A stretch of 64,000 nt of DNA, taken from CBDFGT01 sp965247225. GTDB taxonomy: Bacteria > Pseudomonadota > Alphaproteobacteria > Rhizobiales > Rhizobiaceae. The position numbers and the translations under genes are program-made. Below are positions 26,206 through 34,490 of this stretch, in pieces. The stretch covers positions 124,001 through 188,000 of the forward strand of contig CBDFGT010000023.1 in assembly GCA_965247225.1 (NCBI GenBank). Direction: 5' to 3'. Within the stretch, counting starts at the first letter, position 1, and the number at the start of each line of letters is the position of its first letter. Under the pieces are notes generated by a model, which saw only the letters and a program-made list of their open reading frames with translations, had not been told where the DNA came from and searched no databases.

Positions 26206-27574
26206 TCTCTCTTACCGACCAGGCGCTAAGGCCTTCTGAATCAAAACGAAACGGGCTGATCTTCAGCCCTTTGTCCCGCAAGTTAGTGATAAACTGGTGT
26301 TTGCGGAACGGCGGAACATAGAACAGAAAGAAGCCGCCGCCACCCGCGCCAAGAATCTTGCCTCCGAGAGCGCCATTTTCAATCGCTGATTGATAAATTT
26401 CGTCAATATGTGGTGTCGATATCTGGGCGCTAAATTGCCTTTTGAGCATCCATGCACGATGCAAGCACTGGCCGAATTCGTGCAAACGACCCCTTAGCAG
26501 ATGGTTTCGGAACTCGTAGGTCAAATCGACATTTGCCTGTACCATTTTCTGTGTGTCGGTCTGCGATAGGTTTTTACGCTGGTCCTTGTGGATAGCTCCG
26601 GAATCGTGGCTGAGCCCCGTGTCGCAAAGAACAAGACTTTCCTCAAGTTCCAGGATAGTTTCACGCTTCACGCGAAGCGGATGTACAATATTCTGCTCCA
26701 TCTTGAATTCCATGAAATTAAACCCGCCAAATACTGTCGCATACTGGTCCTGCCAGCCACCAGCGATTCCAAGATAGAGACGTTCCGCCTGGAATGCCAA
26801 TTCGGCCAATTCATGTTGGTCCCACTGATCCGAACGGAATTGATTGAAGCAGCCCAAAATTGCAGATGCCACCACGGCAGAGCCGCCAAGCCCGGATTTC
26901 ATTGGATAGTCAGAGTTCAGATAAAGCTCAAAGCCGTAGTCAGGCCGAATGGTTTTCAAAACCGCTTGGACCAGGCCGAAATTGCCGCGCAACCTCAAAA
27001 AACTCACGAGATTTTCGGCCTCGGCAGTTTCACCCAGGTCGAGGGAAAATACAATCACCCGATTGTCCATGCGCCGCCGCAATGTAGCGTGTGTAAACAA
27101 TGATATCGTCGAGTTGATCACTGCGCCGCCGCCTTTGGCAAAAAATGCCGTCAGGTCCGAACCTCCGCCGCCGAAGCTCACCCTGGCGGGCGACCGTGCG
27201 CGCGCATAGACGGGCAATTCGCGTTGCAAGGGCATGAATTCACGCGAAACGATATCCTCCAAGCGCCCGTCAGCATCAAGAATCGGAATGAAACGGATTT
27301 GCATATCGAGCCGCTTGAGGAGCAGTTCTCGGGACGACGTATTGCTGTCGTAAATGAAATCCACATTGTGACAAGAAGTTATGGCGTCACCGTCTTTGCC
27401 ACCAGCCAGCAACCAGCGCCGGATGTCTCCATCCGTTGCTATTCCGATAACCTTCTTCAAGCTATTAATGACGAGAACAAATCCATGTGCGTTGTGTTCA
27501 ATGGCATCCATTGCATCACGCACGGTTGCAGATTCAGGGATGCAAAACAGTTCAATATTCAAATTGCTTTGCAC
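26177..27574 (-). CDS. CBS-domain / GHMP sugar kinase fusion (heptose kinase-like)
   Basis: 465 residues. Residues 1 to about 120 are a pair of CBS motifs (ATVRDAMDAIEHNAHGFVLVIN, then IGIATDGDIRRWLL). The rest is a GHMP kinase: ARVSFGGGGSDL for the sugar-binding N-lobe, YPMKSGLGGSAVVAS as the phosphate loop, and GGKILGAGGGGFFLFY at the C-terminus. The kinase half resembles D-glycero-D-manno-heptose-7-phosphate kinases (HddA). CBS pairs bind adenosyl ligands, which suggests allosteric control of entry to the pathway. It overlaps the upstream nucleotidyltransferase gene by 16 bases, so kinase and nucleotidyltransferase are likely coupled. Confidence 0.87.
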   Translation of the reverse strand: MQSNLNIELFCIPESATVRDAMDAIEHNAHGFVLVINSLKKVIGIATDGDIRRWLLAGGKDGDAITSCHNVDFIYDSNTSSRELLLKRLDMQIRFIPILDADGRLEDIVSREFMPLQRELPVYARARSPARVSFGGGGSDLTAFFAKGGGAVINSTISLFTHATLRRRMDNRVIVFSLDLGETAEAENLVSFLRLRGNFGLVQAVLKTIRPDYGFELYLNSDYPMKSGLGGSAVVASAILGCFNQFRSDQWDQHELAELAFQAERLYLGIAGGWQDQYATVFGGFNFMEFKMEQNIVHPLRVKRETILELEESLVLCDTGLSHDSGAIHKDQRKNLSQTDTQKMVQANVDLTYEFRNHLLRGRLHEFGQCLHRAWMLKRQFSAQISTPHIDEIYQSAIENGALGGKILGAGGGGFFLFYVPPFRKHQFITNLRDKGLKISPFRFDSEGLSAWSVRENGTQENEIR

Positions 27575-28293
27575 ATACCCCCCTCAATCCATCTCTGGAA
27601 TCGGACATAATCATCCGGGACGCCCATATCTATAAAGTTTGCATCTACTTTGACTGCGCTGAGTTGGCCATTCACAGCCAGCGACGTTAATATATCCGTT
27701 TCCAGCGAAAAAGCGCGGCCATCCCAATCGTGAAAGAGACCAGCATCCAGCTTGTACATTCCCGCATTGACATAACCTGGTCCAGAGCCTTCTGACTTCT
27801 CGACAAATTTGCCAATCCTTCCGCCATACAGTTCGACTCGTCCGTAACGTCTGGTATCCGCCATATTGACGACACATATGCTGGCTCCGCAGCTTTTGGT
27901 AAGCTCCAGTGGCCCGCGGTCCAGCCATGTATCAGCGTTCACAACCAAAAATTCACCAGCCAGATCACATCTCGAAACGGCGTTGGCAACAGCCCCGCCT
28001 GTGCCTAGCGGAACATCTTCAACGACGACCTTGGTGCTGCAACCGTCAAGCAAGCCTGTATCCCGCAATTCCTCCAGAAAAGTGATGATAAGGCCCGCTT
28101 TGTGGTGGAGCAGAAAAATGAAATCTCGAAGTCCCTGAGCCTTCCATAACATGATCATATGGAAAAGGTGCGGCTTGCCCGCAACTGGAGCAAGTGGCTT
28201 TGGAACATCCTTCACAACAGCACTTATTCGAGAACCAAAACCACCGGCCAGCACGAGCATTGGCATAAAAATCAACGGCTTGCTGCTACTCAT
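27559..28293 (-). CDS. NDP-sugar nucleotidyltransferase (HddC/mannose-1-P guanylyltransferase-like), first gene of the sugar cluster
   Basis: About 244 residues from ATG 28293; a TTG at 28377 would extend it but the conserved region begins at MLVLAGGFGSR. The signature LAGGFGSRI…KPLAPVAGKP is followed by DVPLGTGGAV, LVVNADTW and a final FIDMGVPDDYVRFQ, all typical of sugar-1-phosphate nucleotidyltransferases. With the GHMP kinase it reproduces the HddA/HddC pair of GDP-heptose synthesis. In some nonulosonate pathways a PtmE-like nucleotidyltransferase makes a GDP-amino sugar at the start. The IS256 element begins 116 bases upstream, so the native promoter may be lost. Confidence 0.83.
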   Translation of the reverse strand: MSSSKPLIFMPMLVLAGGFGSRISAVVKDVPKPLAPVAGKPHLFHMIMLWKAQGLRDFIFLLHHKAGLIITFLEELRDTGLLDGCSTKVVVEDVPLGTGGAVANAVSRCDLAGEFLVVNADTWLDRGPLELTKSCGASICVVNMADTRRYGRVELYGGRIGKFVEKSEGSGPGYVNAGMYKLDAGLFHDWDGRAFSLETDILTSLAVNGQLSAVKVDANFIDMGVPDDYVRFQRWIEGGMCKAI

Positions 28294-28408
28294 GTTTGGC
28301 TTGCTTCTCGTTTGCACGTCGCTCAGTGTATTTCGGGAGGTGTTTATCCCAATATGACGGGTAATGCTAGGGCGCAATCTTCAATTTTCTCCTCACTCAT
28401 ACCACGAT

Positions 28409-29842
28409 CATGTCCCGTGTCGTGATGTAGCTTCTGACTTCCACGGTGTCTCTGGTTTTGGCCGGATGGGATATCAGCGTGCGATTGCTGGCATGCTGAT
28501 GATGGGATCATCGCTCATTTGCACGATTGTTTCCAGTGTCATGTAACGGGATCTCTGCACGGCCCATTCATCGTTCTGTTCGAGCAGCAAAGCGGCCCTG
28601 AGTCTGCCGAAGGGCGAGGCGCACGATGGCCTCGTCGTTCGGGAAGATGCCGACAACCTCGGTTCGCCGCTTGATCTCGCCGTTCAGCCTTTCGATTGGG
28701 TTGGTCGAATGCAGCTGGGTCCAGTGCTGTTTTGGAAAGGTCATGTAGGCCAGCACATCGTGTTCGGCATCGTCCATGAGATGGGCGAGTTTTGGCACTT
28801 TCGGCCTGATCTGGTCGGCCCACACTGCGCCACTGGCTGCTGGCAGCCTCCGGCGTCTCCTGGGCAAAGGCCGTGGCAATGAAGGCTGCGACGACACGCC
28901 GCCCGCTCTTGCCCGCATGCGCCAGGGCATTTCTTATGAAGTGAACCCGGCAACGCTGCCATGTCGCATTGAGCACCTTGGAAACGGCTGCCTTGATCCC
29001 TTCATGCGCATCTGAGACGACAAGCTTGACGCCGCGCAGGCCCCGCCGTGTCAGCTTGCGCAGGAACTCGGTCCAGATCGGCTCGGCCTCCGAAGTGCCG
29101 ACCTCCAGGCCCAGCACTTCCCGGCGTCCGTCACTATTGACGCCGACCGCAATGATGACTGGAACCGAGACAATGTGCCCACCACGCCGGACTTTGAGAT
29201 AGGTGGCATCAATCCGGAGATAGGGCCATTCGCCCTCAATGGGTCGCTCAAGAAAGGCCTTCACCTTGACATCGATCTCTTCGCACAGGCGTGAGACCTG
29301 GCTCTTGGAAATGCCGCTCATGCCCATGGCCTTGACCAGATCATCGACCGAGCGGGTCGATATGCCCTGGATATAGGCCTCCTGAATGACTGCAGTCAGC
29401 GCCTTCCCGGCCATCCGGCGCGGCTCCAGAAAGCTCGGGAAATAGCTGCCGGTGCGCAGCCTTGGAATACGCAGCTCCACTGTTCCGGCCTGCGTCTCCC
29501 AGTCCCGGGCGCGATAGCCATTCCTCTGGGCCAGCCTGTCCGGGCTCTTCTCGCCATGGGCCGCCCCCGTGGCTGTGCCCACTTCCAGCTCCATCAGGCG
29601 CTGGGCGGCAAAACCGATCATCTCGCGCAACAAATCGCTATCGGCACTCTTTTCAACAAGCGAACGCAGGTTCATCATATCATTGGTCATTGGTGGTCTC
29701 CTTCAGGTTGGTCTTTGAACAACCCGACCATAAAGGAAAACACCGGTGGCCGCCCGCAAAGCCGACCACCCGCTACAGCGCTATCAAAATCGCGCGGGCG
29801 TCCGGCCTTGCTATCGCGGAGCTACATCACGGATGGGGACAT
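28409..29842 (-). mobile_element. IS256-family insertion sequence, decayed
   Basis: Terminal inverted repeats are visible: 28409-28434 and, inverted, 29817-29842, matching at 21 of 26 positions (both start CATGTCCC and contain GTGATGTAGCT). The element is about 1.43 kb, the normal size. Flanking octamers (accacgat and acctggat) match at 6 of 8 positions, a possible decayed target duplication. Its transposase gene is frameshifted. It lies between the sugar cluster promoter and the IS3 debris. The 236 bases after it (29843-30078) contain no recognisable gene. Confidence 0.85.
28474..29690 (-). pseudogene. IS256-family transposase with two frameshifts
   Basis: The frame from ATG 29690 encodes a mutator-type transposase: N-terminal RNGYRARDWETQ, the DDE-domain start WPYLRIDATYLKVR, and VVSDAHEGIKAAV with the second Asp, then CRVHFIRNAL. 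Near 28820 the frame shifts; the homologous protein continues in another frame (KVPKLAHLMDDAEHDVLAY, then NPIERLNGEIKRRT with the catalytic Glu). It shifts again near 28600 and ends with MTLETIVQMSDDPIISMP at 28474. All catalytic segments are present but not in one frame, so the enzyme is probably inactive. Confidence 0.88.
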
Positions 29843-30078
29843 GACCTGGATTATCCATCGAATGTTGATCGCCGAGCGTTGGAACAGCGCGTGCATACAC
29901 TTGCCGTTTTAGAAGAGGATGCCCGCTTTTCGATAACCACTATAGTTAAATTTTTCGGCAAGCCAGAATTTGCCGTAGGACGCGCAGGTTGAATTTACAC
30001 AGCTGATTATGTACGGCCACTACAACTTGCCCTTCCAGTTCTCAGGCGTTTTTTTCTCATTGACCTTGCTCCCAGGTT

Positions 30079-31061
30079 TTATCCAGTTTTGAGTTCGTTT
30101 CCGGCGTTTGATGTGGCGGGCTTTGGTGCGGAGTTATCCACGCTGCGCAGCGCCAAAGCCCGGCGCGTTGCGAAGGTGTTGGCAAATTCGCTGGGCGTCA
30201 TCCAGCCAAGCTGAGAATGCGGTCGGTCCTTGTTCGAGTCTGCTCTCCATTTGCTGAGCGTCGTTCGGGCGTGGTTCAGGGATGAGAACAGGGTTTCGTT
30301 GAGCAGTTCATCCCTCAAGCGGCCATTGAAGCTCTCGATGAAGCCGTTTTGCATGGGTTTACCTGGAGCAATATAGTGCCATTCGACATGCGCCCGGTCG
30401 GCCCATGCCAGAATGGGATTGCTGGTGAACTCGCTCCCATTGTCGCTGACAATCATGCGTGGCTTGCCTCGCTCGGTAACAAGGCGTTCCAGCTCACGTG
30501 CAACCCGAGTACCCGAGAGAGACGTATCGGCGACAAGTGCCAGGTTCTCGCGCGTGCAATCGTCAACGATGGTCAGTATTCGGAACCGCCTACCATCGGT
30601 GAACTGGTCCGAGACAAAGTCCAGGGACCATCTTTCATTGGGCTGGATGGGAACCAGCATGGGGCCCGGGTCCCGATGGCCCTTTTGCGCCCGCCACGCT
30701 TGCGCACGGTCAGCCTTTCTTCCCGGTATAGCCGGTAGAGCTTCTTGTGATTGACGGGGTAATCCCCTCGCGCCTGAGCAACACGTGAAGCCGACGATAG
30801 CCGAACCTGCGAAGTTCACGGTTCTCCCGCTCAAGAGCCTTCAGCTTCCCGGCGACATCAGAGGGAACTCCAGCCCTGGTCCCGCCATCCACTTCCGACT
30901 TCTTGACCCATTCATTCAACGAATGCGCCGAGCAGCCGATCTTGCCTGCTATCGATGAAACAGCCGCCCAGCGGGACGGATGTTCGCTCTCCTGATCCAG
31001 AACCAGCCGCACCGCGGGCACGGACTTCCGGTGAAAATGTGTTCGTTGTTTTGTTCGTCAT
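30079..31061 (-). pseudogene. IS3-family OrfA/OrfB transposase remnant
   Basis: OrfA begins at ATG 31061 but shifts frame near 31015. The continuing frame gives AVRLVLDQESEHPSRW and WVKKSEVDGGTRAG. At about 30815 the OrfA leucine zipper (LERENREL) jumps straight to RFGYRRLHVLLRREG, which belongs to OrfB, so a segment is deleted. After another shift near 30745 the integrase core follows: RWSLDFVSDQF with the first Asp, IVSDNGSEFTS with the second, and NGFIESFNGRLRDE with the Glu. Several lesions make it non-functional. Confidence 0.85.
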
Positions 31062-31111
31062 GGCTCCACTTTCTCACGAGTTGGAGCCTCCGGCAAACCC
31101 GGGGCGGTTCA
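30079..31111 (-). mobile_element. IS3-family element (copy B), partial
   Basis: The left end is clear: read on the minus strand from 31111 it begins TGAACCGCCCCGGGTT, a typical IS3-family terminus, followed by an orfA start at 31061. No matching right-end repeat is found after the orfB stop at 30079, so the 3' end is missing or diverged. The element is inserted into another IS3-family copy at 31111/31112. Confidence 0.75.
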
Positions 31112-31346
31112 CAACATTGTCCAGCATCGCATCGGCAAGCATCCGTTTCAGCTTTGCGTTTTCATCTTCAAGCGCTTTCAGACGCTTGGCCTCGGAAACC
31201 TCCATGCCTCCATATTTGGCTTTCCATTTGTAAATACTGGCATCACTGAAACCATGTTTGCGGCACAGATCCAAAACAGGAATTCCGGTTTCGTGTTCCT
31301 TCAATATCCCGATGATCTGTTCTTCCGTGAAGCGGCTTCGTTTCAT
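31112..31346 (-). pseudogene. Truncated IS3-family OrfA
   Basis: From ATG 31346: MKRSRFTEEQIIGILKE, then CRKHGFSDASIYKWKAKYGG (helix-turn-helix), then LEDENAKLKRMLADAMLDN (leucine zipper). After ADAMLDN the reading enters the terminus of copy B, giving a foreign tail to a stop at 31074. OrfB is absent. Confidence 0.85.
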
Positions 31347-31410
31347 GTTCTGGTCCTCTCGTTGGGCCAAAACGAACTTCAATATGGATTAGTTCAATGG
31401 GGCAAGGTCA
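31112..31410 (-). mobile_element. IS3-family element (copy A), 5' part only
   Basis: The left terminus is at 31410 (TGACCTTGCCCC on the minus strand) and the element is cut at 31112 by copy B. It is a different IS3 subgroup from copy B. It contains the start of orfA (31346). The distal part is not found on the other side of copy B, so it was deleted. Confidence 0.72.
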
Positions 31411-31708
31411 ATGACTGCCTACGAAAAACGCATAAACGAACTTGAGTCGCAAAAGGCGTTGCTCGCTGAAAAAGTAGCGTCTTGCGGCAGGCCAGTTGCG
31501 AGTTTTGGCGAAACTTATCGAACCGCTTTTGATTTTCTCGCAAACCCTTGGAAACTATGGAGGTCTGATAAACTCGAAGACCGTCGTGCGGTGCTAAAAC
31601 TGGTCTTTGCGGAAAGATTGCCTTATGTGCGTAATGAGGGTTATCGAACCGCCAAAATATCTATTCCATTCAAGATGATAGGAGGAGCGGAAATGTCAAA
31701 AAATGATA
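31411..31708 (+). pseudogene. C-terminal remnant of a large serine recombinase
   Basis: The plus-strand frame encodes YEKRINELESQKALLAEK, FLANPWKLWRSDKLEDRR, VLKLVFAERLPYVRNEG and a final ISIPFKMIGG. This is the typical end of serine recombinases that integrate mobile elements: the coiled coil and the segment after the zinc ribbon. The catalytic Ser domain and most of the protein are missing because IS copy A starts immediately upstream (31410). The frame runs on through the antisense of tRNA-Leu to 32115, but that tail is not real protein. Its position touching the tRNA 3' end fits an integrase left at its own attachment site. Confidence 0.8.
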
Positions 31709-31793
31709 TGGTGCCCTATGCCGGAATCGAACCAGCACTCCTCTCGGAACCTGATTTTGAGTCAGGCGCGTCTACCAATTCCGCCAATAGGGC
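31709..31793 (-). tRNA. tRNA-Leu (anticodon CAA), likely island attachment site
   Basis: On the minus strand the sequence starts GCCCTATTGGCGGAATTGGT at 31793 and ends with ATAGGGCACCA at 31709, so CCA is encoded. The 7-bp acceptor stem pairs perfectly, the D-loop is the Leu type, the anticodon arm is CCTGA-CTCAAAA-TCAGG (anticodon CAA at 31757-31759), and the T arm contains GGTTCGATTCC. A variable arm is present, as expected for class II tRNA-Leu. Its 3' end abuts a serine recombinase remnant, the usual sign of an integration site. Confidence 0.95.
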
Positions 31794-31825
31794 ACTTGCC
31801 TGTTTGGTAAATACAGGTGTGGCGA

Positions 31826-31853
31826 ACTATACGAAGACGCCCTGTCCGGTCAA
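31826..31853 (-). promoter_or_regulatory. Probable sigma70-type promoter of tRNA-Leu
   Basis: On the minus strand TTGACC (31848-31853) and TATAGT (31826-31831) are separated by 16 bases. The -10 box lies 32 bases before the tRNA 5' end. Both hexamers are close to consensus. Confidence 0.7.
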
Positions 31854-31982
31854 CCTTGAATTTTTGCAATTTACCAAAATCGAAAAGAAATCCCGAAAAG
31901 AGGAAGTCTCCATGCCGGGCAGATTTACTTGGTGCCGGTTCCCGCTTATGGAAGAGCGGGAGGTTAACCGGAGAGACGACCC

Positions 31983-32570
31983 ATGCTGCGCCGCCTTTAT
32001 GATTGGACCCTTTCGCTTGCCGCCCGCAAATCTGCCGAGGCCTGGCTTGCGATCATTGCTTTTGTGGAAAGCTCGGTTTTCCTGGTTCCCGCCGATGTGC
32101 TGTTCCTGCCCATGATTATCGCGCGGCCGGAGCGGGCCTGGCGCTATGCCTTCGTTGCCACCGCAGCGTCGGTTCTGGGCGGTATTGCCGGCTGGTTTCT
32201 GGGTCATTATGCCTTTGACCTTCTGGCAAGGCCCGTGCTCGAATTTTACGGCAAGCTGGAGACATTCGAGCAGTTGCGGCATTCGGTCGGGTATGAATCG
32301 CTTGTTGTCCTTTTGATCACGTCCGGACTTTCGCATCTGCCACCGATCAAGGTTGTGACCATTCTGGCCGGAGCGATCAATATCAATCTCGGACTGTTCA
32401 TCGTCACCGCCATCGTTGCCCGCGGAGCACGGTTCTTTTTCCTCGCCTGGCTGTTGCGCAAATATGGCGAACCTATCCGTGACTTTATTGAAAAGCGCCT
32501 GGGCCTGATTGCCGGGGTCGGTGCCGCCGTTCTGATCGTGCTGTATTTTGGCCTCAAATACCTGATGTAA
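31983..32570 (+). CDS. YqaA/DedA-family membrane protein
   Basis: 195 residues with about five hydrophobic segments, including the re-entrant region ESSVFLVPADVLFLPMI and the later GLSHLPPIKVVTILAGA. The family belongs to the DedA/VTT superfamily of the inner membrane, linked to membrane lipid scrambling and proton-dependent transport. A GGAGAG ribosome-binding site precedes the ATG. It is the first core gene to the right of the tRNA and is followed by dsbB after 31 bases. Confidence 0.85.
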   Translation: MLRRLYDWTLSLAARKSAEAWLAIIAFVESSVFLVPADVLFLPMIIARPERAWRYAFVATAASVLGGIAGWFLGHYAFDLLARPVLEFYGKLETFEQLRHSVGYESLVVLLITSGLSHLPPIKVVTILAGAININLGLFIVTAIVARGARFFFLAWLLRKYGEPIRDFIEKRLGLIAGVGAAVLIVLYFGLKYLM

Positions 32571-32601
32571 AACCGTCGTCCCTGTATCAATCGGTAAACC
32601 C

Positions 32602-33108
32602 ATGTCCGGAATCCAAGAAATACGTCTTTCCGCTTTCCTTCTCAGTGCGGGAATGGGTGTGACAATCCTGACAGCACTCGGATTCGAGCATATCGGCGGC
32701 TATATTCCCTGTGCGCTCTGCCTTTTGCAGCGTGATCCCTATTATTACGGGATACCGGTTGCCCTTTCGGCACTGGCTGCCAGCCTTGTCAGGGTGCCGC
32801 CTGTCGTGGTGAAGGTGCTGCTGATTGTGGCAGGCATCATGATGCTTTCCGGTGCCGGCATGGGTGTCTATCATTCCGGTGTCGAATGGGCCTTGTGGGA
32901 AGGCCCGGCCACCTGCTCGACATCTGTCAGTGCCGTGACGCAGGATGCGACGAAGCTTCTTGGCGATCTCAACCACATCAAGGGACCATCCTGCTCCGAA
33001 GCAAGCCTGAGGGTGCTGGGCCTGTCTTTTGCCGGCTGGAACGTGCTGGCAAGCCTCGGCCTTGCAGCCATTGCCTTTTATGGTGCCAGCCGCAAGGCAA
33101 AAGCCTGA
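32602..33108 (+). CDS. dsbB: Disulfide bond formation protein B
   Basis: 168 residues, four membrane helices. The first redox pair is CALC in the IPCALCLLQRD segment; the second pair is the Cys in ATCSTS and that in GPSCSE on the second periplasmic loop. DsbB reoxidises DsbA and passes electrons to quinones in the inner membrane. The start lies 31 bases after the dedA-type gene, probably co-transcribed. Confidence 0.87.
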   Translation: MSGIQEIRLSAFLLSAGMGVTILTALGFEHIGGYIPCALCLLQRDPYYYGIPVALSALAASLVRVPPVVVKVLLIVAGIMMLSGAGMGVYHSGVEWALWEGPATCSTSVSAVTQDATKLLGDLNHIKGPSCSEASLRVLGLSFAGWNVLASLGLAAIAFYGASRKAKA

Positions 33109-33140
33109 TTGCGCCACCCCGGCACAAAGGGTGATGCCTG

Positions 33141-33698
33141 CTATGGCTGGAGTTCGCTGTCCCAGTAGAGATAGTCCATCCAGCTTTCATGGAGATAATT
33201 GGGCGGAAAAAGCCGCCCATTATTGTGCAGATCCTGCACAGTCGGGTGATAGGGCTTCTGGTGCGGGAACATGCCTGCCAGACGCGGCAGCTTGCTGCCC
33301 TTGCGCAGATTGCAGGGCGAGCAGGCCGCAACAACGTTTTCCCATGTCGTCTGTCCGCCATGGGCGCGCGGGATCACATGATCGAAGGTCAGATCCTCCT
33401 TTGCACCGCAATACTGGCATTCAAACCTGTCGCGCAGGAACACATTGAACCGGGTAAACGCCGGGTGACGCGAGGGCTGGACATAATTTTTCAGGCAGAC
33501 AACGCTCGGCAGACGCATCGAAAAGCTGGGAGAGGAAACCTCGTGTTCATATTCAGCGATGATATTCACACGGTCAAGAAACACGGCCTTGATCGCGTCC
33601 TGCCAGGACCACAACGACAAGGGATAATAACTCAACGGCCTGTAGTCAGCATTCAATACGAGTGCCGGCAGGCTCTGTGGCGAAACTGCTATCGTCAA
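33141..33698 (-). CDS. HNH endonuclease family protein
   Basis: 185 residues. The HNH domain is clear: CQYC, then FDHVIPRAHGG, then ENVVAACSPCNLRKG, giving a zinc-binding Cys quartet and the His-Asn-His catalytic set. The N-terminal 80 residues (VLNADYRPLSYYPLSLWSW) are conserved in this single-copy alphaproteobacterial protein, whose role is unknown. There is no neighbouring methylase or phage gene that would suggest restriction or mobility. Confidence 0.88.
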   Translation of the reverse strand: MTIAVSPQSLPALVLNADYRPLSYYPLSLWSWQDAIKAVFLDRVNIIAEYEHEVSSPSFSMRLPSVVCLKNYVQPSRHPAFTRFNVFLRDRFECQYCGAKEDLTFDHVIPRAHGGQTTWENVVAACSPCNLRKGSKLPRLAGMFPHQKPYHPTVQDLHNNGRLFPPNYLHESWMDYLYWDSELQP

Positions 33699-33792
33699 GT
33701 GTTCCTCCTGATCGATTCTGCATTTGTTATACTAGTCGTGATTTGTCAGTATTGTGAAGCCCTTGCGGGAAAACAGACAAATTTCGTCACTT

Positions 33793-34443
33793 TTATGCAA
33801 CAGGTAGCATGGGGCGGCGCATTTCCTGCGCATAGTAACTCCAGAACAGACGCGCAGCTACCGAACGCCATGGCTGCCATGATTGCGCGATGGCAAACAG
33901 GGCTCCGGGTGATGGCCTGTCCGGAAGGGTAAAGGCGTGGGCAACGGCATTTTGCAGTGCAATGTCGCCCGAGGGGAAAATATCCGGGTGGCCGGCCGAA
34001 AACATCAGATAGATTTCGGCTGTCCAGGGTCCAATGCCCCGGATCGCGGTCAGTGCCTCAATCGCCTCCCTGTCGTTCATGGTCACGATTTCCGCCAGAT
34101 CCAGATCCCCTGCGATCACGGCGCGCGCCAGTGCCTGCAGGGTTGAAATCTTGGCTCGTGACAGACCAATGGCGGAAAGCGTTTCGCCCGGCAGGTCCAG
34201 CACCCGGCCTGGCTGCATCTGGCCCGTTGCTGCTGCCAGGCGTTGCCAGATGGCACTGGCACTGGCGCGCGATACCATTTGCGAGACGATGATACTGGCA
34301 AGACTTTCAAAGCCCGGCTTCTGCAGGCGCAGGGGAACAGGCCCCGAGCGCCTGATTACGGCAACAAGGCGCGTATCGGCACGCGCGAGATATTCCAGAC
34401 CCAGCCGGATGTCGGCTTCAGCCCTTATGGTGTGTTTTTTCAT
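33793..34443 (-). CDS. DNA-3-methyladenine glycosylase, AlkA-like (HhH-GPD)
   Basis: 217 residues from ATG 34443 (the longer frame lacks family similarity). The helix-hairpin-helix and Gly/Pro-Asp motif are in LTAIRGIGPWTAEIYLMF followed by FPSGDIAL, where Asp is catalytic. Such enzymes excise alkylated bases in the first step of base excision repair. It is divergent from gluQ with 47 bases between starts. Confidence 0.87.
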   Translation of the reverse strand: MKKHTIRAEADIRLGLEYLARADTRLVAVIRRSGPVPLRLQKPGFESLASIIVSQMVSRASASAIWQRLAAATGQMQPGRVLDLPGETLSAIGLSRAKISTLQALARAVIAGDLDLAEIVTMNDREAIEALTAIRGIGPWTAEIYLMFSAGHPDIFPSGDIALQNAVAHAFTLPDRPSPGALFAIAQSWQPWRSVAARLFWSYYAQEMRRPMLPVA

Positions 34444-34490
34444 GCAGCGGCCCGCTTGGCAGACAGTGCCAAGTCTGGCAACATCCAAGC

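Noticed and set aside
28401..28408. Target-site duplication of the IS256 element (accacgat/acctggat)
   Set aside because: Only 6 of 8 bases match, too weak to claim as a duplication; mentioned only as possible.
31709..32115. Extension of the recombinase frame through the tRNA and into the dedA-type gene
   Set aside because: The frame is antisense to a perfect tRNA and then out of frame with a clear membrane protein gene; only the part before 31709 is recombinase-like.
33141..33698. HNH gene as part of a restriction or defence system
   Set aside because: No methylase, helicase or other defence gene is adjacent, and the protein looks like a conserved single-copy Rhizobiales gene among housekeeping genes.
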